Shown here piece after piece: positions 1-5,070 of a stretch of 5,070 bases of DNA. Source of the DNA: Cytophagales bacterium (lineage in GTDB: Bacteria > Bacteroidota > Bacteroidia > Cytophagales > Cyclobacteriaceae); NCBI GenBank assembly GCA_003500135.1, contig DNTA01000159.1, forward strand, positions 1 through 5,070. Reading direction: 5' to 3'. Made by a program: the position numbers and the translations under genes. Each line of letters begins with the position of its first letter. Position 1 is the first letter of the stretch. Under the pieces are notes generated by a model. The model searched no databases, was not told the DNA's origin, and worked only from the letters and a program-made list of their open reading frames with translations.

Positions 1-465
1 ATCCAACACTTGTTGTTCGGAACGCTCTTCATCGCGCATTAATACACGATGAAGCCTTAACTGTTTCGGGGCTGTTACCACAATAAGCGCGGCAAGGTTT
101 TTATAACTTCCGCTTTCAACTAAAAGCGCTGCTTCTTTTAAAACATAGGGTTGGCCCTGTTGCCCCTGACACCAGAATTCGAAATCCCTGGCTACTGCGG
201 GGTGGACGAGTGCATTGAGCTTTGTTAACTCCGAAACATTTGAAAACACGTGGTCAGCAAGATATCTTCTGTTCAGTTCGCTATTGTTCAAATAGGCCTT
301 CTGACCGAATGTCCCTTTTATTTCCCCAACGAGCTTTTTATCGTAATTCATCAACCACCTGGCCCTGTCATCCGCAAAATAGACAGGTACATTTAATTTT
401 TGAAAAACCCGGCAAACGATGGATTTACCTGCTCCTATGCCCCCTGTAATGCCAACCTTTTTCAT
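1..465 (-). CDS. coaE: Dephospho-CoA kinase CoaE, partial (C-terminus beyond window edge)
   Basis: CoaE is the cytosolic P-loop kinase that phosphorylates the 3'-hydroxyl of the ribose of dephospho-CoA with ATP, the last step of coenzyme A synthesis. The frame is open from the ATG at 465 to the window edge and gives 155 residues; the family is usually about 195-205, so roughly 40-50 C-terminal residues are missing. Visible features are the Walker A loop GGIGAGKS (residues 8-15), the acidic motif after strand 2 (YFADD, 29-33), the LNALVHP motif of the CoA-binding region (83-89), the EAALLVESGSYK segment (111-122), and the lid-type motif RVLMRDEERSEQQV (140-153). The start codon overlaps the stop of the upstream YbbR gene as ATGA, which points to translational coupling and fixes the start. 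Identification is strong. The truncation comes from the window boundary; there is no sign that the gene is broken. Confidence 0.96.
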   Translation of the reverse strand, partial: MKKVGITGGIGAGKSIVCRVFQKLNVPVYFADDRARWLMNYDKKLVGEIKGTFGQKAYLNNSELNRRYLADHVFSNVSELTKLNALVHPAVARDFEFWCQGQQGQPYVLKEAALLVESGSYKNLAALIVVTAPKQLRLHRVLMRDEERSEQQVLD

Positions 466-1439
466 TTACTTGGCACAATCTTTATACGATCGGGTTGAAT
501 TTCGACATTCTGGACATAACCCGGCTTTTGAATTAAATCAAGTTTTAAGGTTGAGTCCATTGGGTTTAAGCCCATGTAATCGGCTATGATGAAAAAATCT
601 CTGACATCAACTTCACCTGATCTTTCTTCAAGCGCCCAAAAAGTAGTCAGAACCTCTTTTTCTGTAAGATACGTAGTAGTATCGGTTGGAAAATTAATTT
701 TATTTATAGGCACCATGAGCTGCATGGGTTGAAACTCCTGTACTTCAATGATAAGTGTGACATTTGAAGGTTCTGCTTTCACGTGGTTGGGCAAATAATT
801 TGAAAGCCATATTCTGGCTTCAATATTTTCGTCAATCCCTTTTAGTTCAGGTGCTATTTGAATGCTGTTTTCCAGTGTGTCAAAAAAGGAAGCCGGACCA
901 GATAAAGTTATCGTACCGGGATCAACAGCGATTTCATCAAGTTGTTCGAAATACTCGCTAAAGTTCAGATTCTTGTTCGATACTTCAAGTGCGAGCGTTC
1001 TTTCCGTTTTTGGCTCAAACCCTAGCAGTATAGTGTCGGTATCAACAAAATTGATGCTCAGTTCGCGAAATTGATCGGTTATAAGCGGCATAATGGAATA
1101 CCTGGTGAGATAATTTACCTCAGTTGGTTCTTCCAGCCTTACAAAGAGGGGGGCATTGCTAAATGAAATGGTTTTTCGAAAAAGCTGCCACCCCCCGCCA
1201 CTTACATTAATGTTAACGGAGGATGGCAGTTTAACAGTGGACACGATACTATCCCTATTGTATTCAAAAATGATAGGATACTCGAGCCTAGTTGTATAAT
1301 CTTTGTTCAAGGCATTAAAAAACCAGAATATCGAAGCCGTTATGACACACAAGGCAATAGCCTTCCAGTTTTGGTTTTTTAGGGGCTTTATCCTTCGTTT
1401 GTAAAAATCATCTACGATCTTATTCTTGTTTTTTCTCAC
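462..1439 (-). CDS. YbbR/CdaR-like membrane-anchored protein
   Basis: This 325-residue protein has a basic N-terminus (residues 1-25), one predicted membrane helix (about 26-43, rich in I, A, F and W) and a long extracytoplasmic part built of beta-rich YbbR-type repeats. One repeat covers about 50-135, with a LPSSVNINVSGGGW stretch. The next covers about 145-235 and contains the typical 'V-P-G-x-I-x-L-x-G-P' signature (VDPGTITLSGP, 172-182). A more divergent C-terminal part follows. In Firmicutes, YbbR/CdaR regulates the diadenylate cyclase CdaA; whether this homologue does so is inference, and no cyclase gene lies in the window. The start is GTG: an in-frame stop lies just upstream and the next in-frame Met is residue 117, far past the membrane helix. 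The gene begins 16 nt after yajC and ends in an ATGA overlap with coaE. Family assignment is good; function is uncertain. Confidence 0.85.
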   Translation of the reverse strand: MRKNKNKIVDDFYKRRIKPLKNQNWKAIALCVITASIFWFFNALNKDYTTRLEYPIIFEYNRDSIVSTVKLPSSVNINVSGGGWQLFRKTISFSNAPLFVRLEEPTEVNYLTRYSIMPLITDQFRELSINFVDTDTILLGFEPKTERTLALEVSNKNLNFSEYFEQLDEIAVDPGTITLSGPASFFDTLENSIQIAPELKGIDENIEARIWLSNYLPNHVKAEPSNVTLIIEVQEFQPMQLMVPINKINFPTDTTTYLTEKEVLTTFWALEERSGEVDVRDFFIIADYMGLNPMDSTLKLDLIQKPGYVQNVEIQPDRIKIVPSK

Positions 1440-1455
1440 CTCTAGAGTTCTTCAA

Positions 1456-1770
1456 TCACTTTTTAGGTTTACTGGCATCCAGCGAAATTGAAGTTTTCTC
1501 AAAGGTCAGTTTGGCGCCTCGATCAACATCTAAGGTAACGGTTGATTCCGATATCGCAGAAACCTTTCCGTGTAAACCTCCAACGGTAACTACTTCATCT
1601 CCTTTTTTGATGCTTTCAATAAATTTTTTCTGATCTTTCTGCTTCTTCTGTTGTGGGCGGATCATAAAGAAATAGAATATGACAACAATACCTCCAATAA
1701 GGATAAGGTTGCCATACTGTGCCAGTCCATCCCCGCCCTGGGCTTGCAATAAAAGTGTGTTCACTATCAT
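1456..1770 (-). CDS. yajC: YajC, preprotein translocase accessory subunit
   Basis: YajC is a small inner-membrane protein that associates with SecDF and the SecYEG translocon and is generally dispensable for secretion. The 104-residue product has the family architecture: a short N-terminus, one membrane helix (about residues 21-37), the hallmark F-x-x-I-R-P-Q-Q-K-K segment right after it (35-43), then a compact soluble domain with the conserved IKKGDEVVTVGGLHGKV motif (54-70) and a basic tail. Length is typical (about 85-120). The ATG at 1770 is 15 nt after the DUF1573 stop, and its stop is 16 nt before the YbbR gene. No clear Shine-Dalgarno is visible, which is common in Bacteroidota. secD and secF, its neighbours in many Proteobacteria, are not in the window; it sits in the nusB-coaE cluster instead. 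Identification is very secure. Confidence 0.96.
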   Translation of the reverse strand: MIVNTLLLQAQGGDGLAQYGNLILIGGIVVIFYFFMIRPQQKKQKDQKKFIESIKKGDEVVTVGGLHGKVSAISESTVTLDVDRGAKLTFEKTSISLDASKPKK

Positions 1771-1785
1771 AATAGGTTCAAAAAA

Positions 1786-2295
1786 TTAACTTGCCGGTGT
1801 TACCATTCCCTTAATGGTCAATCTTGTTACCGGCGGATTAGTATTTGCTGTAATTGTAATTCTCTTTGTCTGCTGGTTAGGTTTGCCCTTGCTATCAAAT
1901 CTAACCTGTATTTCACCAGATTCCCCCGGAGATATAGGTTCCTTAGGCCAGCTTGGCACTGTACATCCACATGATGCCGTTGCTTTCTGAATGATGAGAG
2001 GCTCCTCGCCATCATTTACAAATTTAAAGGTATGCTCTACCACATCTCCCTCTTTTATAGTTCCGAAGTCAAACTCAGCATCATCAAATTTTATTGAAGA
2101 AGCGATAAGATTTTCATTTGCCGAAACTGATTCTATGTTATTGTTTTTTAAAGCGCTGGAAACCAGAGGCCTGCTATTCTTTTCAAGCTCAGCCACCCTT
2201 TTTTCAAGATTTTGTAATCTTTTTTCCGTATTGCTACTGGAACATGATACCGCGAAAATCAGGGATAACAGCGCTACTACTTTAACTGATTTCAT
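1786..2295 (-). CDS. DUF1573 domain lipoprotein
   Basis: The 169-residue product begins with a lipoprotein signal: Lys at 2 and 5, a hydrophobic stretch (6-16), and a lipobox-like FAVSC with lipidated Cys at 18. A short heptad-like segment follows (about 24-39, KRLQNLEKRVAELEK), probably a coiled coil for oligomerisation, then a Ser/Asn-rich linker. The C-terminal domain (about 69-165) is DUF1573, an Ig-like/ASH-type beta sandwich. It shows the usual F-D-F-G-x-I-x-E-G-D opening (75-84), F-V-N-D-G-x-x-P-L (92-100), the conserved A-S-C-G-C-T motif (Cys109 and Cys111) and G-E-S-G-E-I (124-129). The function of DUF1573 is not established; an envelope role is inferred from the lipobox. I chose the ATG at 2295 because AAAGGA lies 5 nt upstream and the signal peptide starts there; a GTG at 2322 would add nine residues and overlap the YtxH gene. 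Confidence 0.88.
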   Translation of the reverse strand: MKSVKVVALLSLIFAVSCSSSNTEKRLQNLEKRVAELEKNSRPLVSSALKNNNIESVSANENLIASSIKFDDAEFDFGTIKEGDVVEHTFKFVNDGEEPLIIQKATASCGCTVPSWPKEPISPGESGEIQVRFDSKGKPNQQTKRITITANTNPPVTRLTIKGMVTPAS

Positions 2296-2300
2296 TTTTA

Positions 2301-2306
2301 TCCTTT
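2301..2306 (-). promoter_or_regulatory. Ribosome binding site of the DUF1573 lipoprotein gene
   Basis: On the minus strand AAAGGA is followed by five bases and then ATG at 2295. It lies in the 13-nt gap after the YtxH stop (2309-2311). It is one of few clear Shine-Dalgarno-like sites in the window, and it decides between the ATG at 2295 and the GTG at 2322. Confidence 0.7.
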
Positions 2307-2308
2307 TT

Positions 2309-2611
2309 TTAATTGTTTCCACCTTTAATCTGATCGATCAGATCATCAACATCTTCAAGTAATTTTTCTGCTTTTTCTTTTGTAACGTTCACTATCTCGT
2401 CACCCTGTTGACGGGCTTGTGAAAAAGGAGCATCTTCTTTATCCAGGTATTCCTCGATAAGGTCTTCCAACTGATGCTTGTATTTGTCGAGCAGATAAGT
2501 AAGTCTGTCCCTGGTGTTGGCGCCTTTGTCTGGTGCGAATAACACACCCAATACTGCTCCTGCGGCAATCCCTGACAGGAATGCCAAAAATGATTTTGAA
2601 GATCCACTCAT
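2309..2611 (-). CDS. YtxH-like single-pass membrane protein
   Basis: This 100-residue protein matches the YtxH (gas vesicle protein GvpP-like, general stress) family. It has a short polar N-terminus, a glycine/alanine-rich hydrophobic helix (about 8-26, with GIAAGAVLGVLF), the family's characteristic L-F-A-P-x-x-G-x-x-T-R junction (24-34), and a long charged, probably helical cytoplasmic tail with regular Leu/Ile/Val spacing (about 35-96). The molecular role of YtxH proteins is unknown; in Bacillus, ytxH belongs to the general stress regulon, but carrying this over is inference. The name 'gas vesicle protein' often attached to such hits should not be taken literally, as no gvp genes are nearby. 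The ATG at 2611 is 8 nt after the nusB stop, with only a weak AAGA upstream, so expression is probably coupled to nusB. Confidence 0.85.
   Translation of the reverse strand: MSGSSKSFLAFLSGIAAGAVLGVLFAPDKGANTRDRLTYLLDKYKHQLEDLIEEYLDKEDAPFSQARQQGDEIVNVTKEKAEKLLEDVDDLIDQIKGGNN
2328..2343. repeat. 16-bp perfect palindrome near the end of the YtxH gene
   Basis: ATCTGATCGATCAGAT is self-complementary over all 16 bases and holds two GATC sites. It encodes residues 89-94 of the YtxH-like protein and lies about 33 nt upstream of the DUF1573 start. In RNA it could form a 6-bp stem with a UCGA loop. A functional role is not shown and chance is possible. Confidence 0.5.
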
Positions 2612-2619
2612 ATCTTATA

Positions 2620-3792
2620 TTATTTATTGTCTATTAATCCCCTGCCGCTTTTTCTTATTTTACCTTCTTTTCCAAGATTTTGCGACATCACGTCTAAAAT
2701 TCCATTTACGAAATTTTTGCTTTTTGGGGTACTTAAACTTTTAGCTATTTCAACGAATTCGTTAATACTTACCTTAACCGGTATACTGGTAAACTCCAGT
2801 ATTTCACACAATGCTGCTCTTAAAATAACCCGGTCAGTTAGAGCAATACGATCAATTTCCCAATTTCTCAGGTATTTTTCAATGGTCTTGTCAAATTCCT
2901 TCGACCCTTGTATGGTATACGTGACCAGCTCCATGTAGTATTCAAAATCTTCATCCCAGTTAAAAGATATTGGCGCCAGTTCGAAATCGCCCTTGCTTTC
3001 TTTAATGGACTTTAAAGTTTTGAGTACAAGGCTTCGCACGATCATACGGTTTTCCGACCAGTTCAGGTCTTTTTCCTCAAAATAGGTATTGATAACCTCA
3101 TTGGAAAAGATGATCTTTCTGGCTATATGATTCATCAGGTCCCAGTCCGTTTCGAAATCTACTTTTTCTTCGTTCTGGCTTTCCCTGAACCCCTCGTCTT
3201 TATTCAGAATGTTTTTGTACCAATCATAAAGTTGATCCTCATCTTCCTTCCAGTCAATACCCCTACGGGTAACCTGTTCTTTAAGACCCTTATGCGTTTC
3301 GATGAATTTCACTACTTCACTGTCATGAAGTACTTTTCGAAAAACTTTTTGGTTGCCTGCCAAAACATACATGTTCTGCTTGTCTTCGATGAATTGCTTG
3401 TTGATTTTGCCCCACTCGACAAACATCATCAAAATTTTGTAATGCATGTCGACAATTCGATCGATGTCATTGGCCAGGTCTTTTTTGAGCCAGTTTAGGT
3501 CTTTACTATTGTTGTTTGAATATGCATCCAGGGCATTTTTTGCTGAACGATGCGGCAGGTCTTCAATATCTTCACTTGCTTTTCGGCCTGCAAACATTGC
3601 ATTAAATGCCCTTATGGCCTCGCGGCGCATTTGGAACATTCGCGCTTCGTCGTATGGTTCCATCGAATTCAAATCAGGATCGAAATCCTCGTTGATCTGT
3701 TCGATAGCCAGCTTCTTATTGGCCCTGATGTAGTTTTCATAGGCAAATAAGGCCTTTACAGCCTTAGTGCGTAAGGTCCTTCGGTTTATCAT
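2620..3792 (-). CDS. nusB: Transcription antitermination factor NusB (long Bacteroidota-type form)
   Basis: NusB binds boxA RNA together with NusE (ribosomal protein S10) and supports antitermination and processing of rRNA transcripts. The first helix is recognisable (RRTLRTKAVKALFAYENY, residues 4-21). The conserved C-terminal core is strong: a Y-L-R-N-W-E-I-D-R-I segment (307-316), DRVILRAALCEIL (320-332), P-V-K-V-S-I-N-E-F-V-E-I-A-K (338-351) and SKNFVNGILD (358-367). Between these lies a charged, mostly helical region of about 190 residues (26-215) with no E. coli counterpart, making the protein 390 residues against about 140. From general knowledge, enlarged NusB proteins occur across Bacteroidota, so this is probably lineage-typical and not a fusion error. 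The ATG at 3792 directly precedes helix 1. The gene lies 36 nt after the dehydrogenase stop, with no clear promoter in the gap, and 8 nt before the YtxH gene. Confidence 0.93.
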   Translation of the reverse strand: MINRRTLRTKAVKALFAYENYIRANKKLAIEQINEDFDPDLNSMEPYDEARMFQMRREAIRAFNAMFAGRKASEDIEDLPHRSAKNALDAYSNNNSKDLNWLKKDLANDIDRIVDMHYKILMMFVEWGKINKQFIEDKQNMYVLAGNQKVFRKVLHDSEVVKFIETHKGLKEQVTRRGIDWKEDEDQLYDWYKNILNKDEGFRESQNEEKVDFETDWDLMNHIARKIIFSNEVINTYFEEKDLNWSENRMIVRSLVLKTLKSIKESKGDFELAPISFNWDEDFEYYMELVTYTIQGSKEFDKTIEKYLRNWEIDRIALTDRVILRAALCEILEFTSIPVKVSINEFVEIAKSLSTPKSKNFVNGILDVMSQNLGKEGKIRKSGRGLIDNK

Positions 3793-3828
3793 TTGGACAG
3801 TTTATCAAAGAACGAAACAAATATTTTT

Positions 3829-4932
3829 CTAGCGTACAGTCTTGATTTTTCCTAATTCATGGATTCTCTTGGTAGCCAGTTTTATCGCTGCTTTTTGCGA
3901 ATGTATACCTTCTTTTTCTGACAAGTTCAAGATATCCAATGTTGTTTGAAATATTTTTTCGGTTTTTTTGTAAACACGATCTTTACTCCAACCACCAAGA
4001 TAATCAATCCCTACATTTATCAAACCCCCGGCGTTAATAAGAAAGTCAGGGGCATAAACGATGCCTTTCTGCATCAACTGATTACCGTGTTTTTCTTCAT
4101 CGGCCAGTTGATTGTTGGCAGCTCCCGCTACCACGTTGCACTTCAGGCGATCTATTGTATTGTCATTAATAGTAGCGCCAAGCGCACAAGGTGCATAAAT
4201 ATCCATGTCTACATCATAAATTTCGTCCAGACCTACTGCAATCGCATTATGATCAGCCGCAGCCTTCAAGGCACGCTTTTGATCAAAGTCTGATACATAT
4301 AATTTTGCGTTTTCCTTTGCAAGGTAATCAATTAAATGCATACCTACTTGGCCGGCACCCTGAACGGCTACACTTTTACCTGAAAGGTCATCACTTCCAA
4401 AAGCTTTTTTGGCCGCTGCTTTCATACCCATATACACGCCAAAAGCAGTTACTGGGGATGGATCCCCACCACCACCAATGTTTTCAGAAAGCCCGGTTAC
4501 ATGTCTGGTTTCCATGGCGATATATTCCATATCGTCCGGACTCATGTTGACGTCTTCGGCTGTGATGTATTTTCCATTTAGGCTTTCAATGAATTTACCA
4601 AACCTTCTCAAAAAGGCTTCACTTTTAAGTTTTTTAGAGTCGCCGATGATCACGGCTTTTCCTCCACCCAAATTTAAGCCCGAAATGGCCGCTTTGAATG
4701 TCATGCCTCTCGAAAGCCTCAATACGTCGGTAATAGCCTCTTGCTCGGAAGCATAGTTCCACATTCGAGTGCCTCCCAGGGCAGGACCTAAAACAGTGCA
4801 GTGGATACCGATTATTGCCTTGAGTCCTGTTGCTTTATCGTTGCAAAACACCAACTGTTCGTGCTCCATCAGGTCCAACTGGTCGAATATGCCCGAACTA
4901 CTGACCTTTTCTTCTTCCTTTACGTCAATCAT
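3829..4932 (-). CDS. ldh: Leucine dehydrogenase (Glu/Leu/Phe/Val dehydrogenase family)
   Basis: This cytosolic NAD-dependent enzyme reversibly deaminates leucine and other branched-chain amino acids to 2-oxo acids and ammonia. The 367-residue length fits leucine dehydrogenases. The N-terminal catalytic domain has LGPALGGTRMW (48-58), a conserved Lys80, Lys92 in GLNLGGGK (85-92) and Asp127 in ITAEDVN (123-129); these align with Lys68, Lys80 and Asp115 as I recall them for the Bacillus enzyme. The Rossmann domain has VQGAGQVG (190-197), with Asp215 at the end of the next strand, consistent with NAD preference. Further family motifs are YAPCALGA (246-253), AGAANNQL (269-276) and YAPDFLINAGG (293-303). 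Leucine is favoured over phenylalanine or glutamate by overall resemblance to Bacillus leucine dehydrogenase; exact specificity is inference. It starts at ATG 4932 without a visible Shine-Dalgarno and appears to be the first gene of the transcription unit. Confidence 0.92.
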   Translation of the reverse strand: MIDVKEEEKVSSSGIFDQLDLMEHEQLVFCNDKATGLKAIIGIHCTVLGPALGGTRMWNYASEQEAITDVLRLSRGMTFKAAISGLNLGGGKAVIIGDSKKLKSEAFLRRFGKFIESLNGKYITAEDVNMSPDDMEYIAMETRHVTGLSENIGGGGDPSPVTAFGVYMGMKAAAKKAFGSDDLSGKSVAVQGAGQVGMHLIDYLAKENAKLYVSDFDQKRALKAAADHNAIAVGLDEIYDVDMDIYAPCALGATINDNTIDRLKCNVVAGAANNQLADEEKHGNQLMQKGIVYAPDFLINAGGLINVGIDYLGGWSKDRVYKKTEKIFQTTLDILNLSEKEGIHSQKAAIKLATKRIHELGKIKTVR

Positions 4933-4981
4933 GTTTAAAATTAGTTAGTGTTTCTTAGTTTTGCGGTTGGCTGTGCGGACC

Positions 4982-4990
4982 ATTTGCAAA
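4982..4990. repeat. ATTTGCAAA repeat, copy 1
   Basis: This nine-base motif contains the palindrome TTTGCAAA. The same nine bases recur at 5045-5053, 63 bp away. This copy lies just downstream of the candidate -7 element, in the predicted 5' leader of the dehydrogenase gene. It could be a regulator half of a two-site operator, but it is short and AT-rich. Confidence 0.4.
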
Positions 4991-4996
4991 ACATGG

Positions 4997-5004
4997 CAAA
5001 AATA
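4997..5004 (-). promoter_or_regulatory. Putative Bacteroidota -7 promoter element for the dehydrogenase gene
   Basis: On the minus strand this reads TATTTTTG, an exact match to the Bacteroidota -7 consensus TAnnTTTG. It would put the transcription start roughly 55-60 nt before the ATG at 4932. No good -33 TTTG/TTG element is visible at the expected distance upstream, so the call rests on one element in AT-rich sequence. It overlaps one arm of the palindrome at 5001-5019. Confidence 0.5.
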
Positions 5005-5019
5005 GCATTTTTTGCTATT
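5001..5019. repeat. Inverted repeat overlapping the putative promoter
   Basis: The arms AATAGCA and TGCTATT are perfect 7-bp complements separated by five T (plus strand). The repeat overlaps half of the candidate -7 element, so it could be an operator for a dimeric regulator. Alternatively, read on the minus strand the second arm runs into a short T tract, which would fit a weak terminator for a gene upstream of 5070. Confidence 0.45.
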
Positions 5020-5044
5020 AATTCACTTTAGTGCATCTATAACT

Positions 5045-5053
5045 ATTTGCAAA
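5045..5053. repeat. ATTTGCAAA repeat, copy 2
   Basis: This is the second exact copy of the motif at 4982-4990, lying about 40 bp upstream of the candidate -7 element. The two copies bracket the promoter region and the inverted repeat at 5001-5019. Confidence 0.4.
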
Positions 5054-5070
5054 GACTTTCGTTCTATTAG

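Noticed and set aside
222..449. Open frame on the plus strand (75 codons)
   Set aside because: It lies wholly antisense to coaE, has no recognisable protein features and is a shadow of the real gene.
2296..2322. N-terminal extension of the DUF1573 protein from GTG at 2322
   Set aside because: It would add nine charged residues ahead of a normal lipoprotein signal and overlap the YtxH gene; the ATG at 2295 has a clear AAAGGA upstream.
1991..2362. Open frame on the plus strand (123 codons), rich in Ser and Phe
   Set aside because: It is antisense to the DUF1573 and YtxH genes; its composition is what the complement of Lys/Glu-rich coding sequence gives.
2309..2611. Gas vesicle gene
   Set aside because: YtxH-family proteins are often labelled this way in databases, but no gvpA-like or other gas vesicle gene is present.
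3127..3733. Plus-strand open frames opposite nusB (3127-3498, 3446-3733)
   Set aside because: They are shadows of the minus-strand NusB reading frame with no independent support.
3793..3828. Separate promoter for nusB in the 36-nt gap after the dehydrogenase gene
   Set aside because: The gap is AT-rich and has TTTG words but no TAnnTTTG element at a usable position; a promoter inside the dehydrogenase gene cannot be excluded.
4191..4756. Overlapping plus-strand open frames opposite leucine dehydrogenase (4191-4550, 4409-4756)
   Set aside because: They are antisense to a strongly conserved enzyme gene and have no family motifs.
5001..5019. Strong intrinsic terminator
   Set aside because: The 7-bp stem is AT-rich with only two G-C pairs, and the following T tract is short; a weak terminator for an upstream gene remains possible but is not supported enough to annotate.

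Overview
The window looks like ordinary chromosomal sequence from a member of the Bacteroidota, most likely a Cytophagales-type bacterium. The evidence is a NusB of 390 residues (about 140 in E. coli), a DUF1573 lipoprotein, a YajC and a YbbR-domain protein encoded directly before coaE, few Shine-Dalgarno sequences, and one match to the Bacteroidota -7 promoter element (TAnnTTTG). Taxonomy is inferred from protein families and gene order; no rRNA or other marker is present.

All seven supported genes lie on the minus strand, so transcription runs from right to left. In that order they are: leucine dehydrogenase (3829-4932), nusB (2620-3792), a YtxH-like membrane protein (2309-2611), a DUF1573 lipoprotein (1786-2295), yajC (1456-1770), a YbbR/CdaR-like membrane protein (462-1439) and coaE (1-465, cut by the window edge). 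The gaps are 36, 8, 13, 15 and 16 nt, and the last pair overlap as ATGA. No terminator is visible between genes, so the set reads as one operon, or as the dehydrogenase gene followed by a tight six-gene operon. The only sizeable non-coding stretch is 4933-5070. It holds a likely promoter element, a 7-bp-arm palindrome overlapping it, and two copies of ATTTGCAAA.

The genes do not form one pathway. They combine amino-acid catabolism (leucine dehydrogenase), transcription antitermination and rRNA processing (NusB), envelope proteins (YtxH-like, DUF1573 lipoprotein, YbbR), the Sec translocon accessory YajC, and the last step of coenzyme A synthesis (CoaE). A nusB-to-coaE neighbourhood of this kind is, from general knowledge, recurrent in Bacteroidota, so it is probably a growth-linked housekeeping cluster and not a mobile or defence island. 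I see no mobile element, CRISPR array, tRNA, rRNA or clear sign of horizontal transfer.

The points most worth a second look are the operator-like arrangement before the dehydrogenase gene, the large insertion and possible degenerate internal repeat in NusB, and the roles of the small envelope proteins. I did not find a convincing undescribed system.
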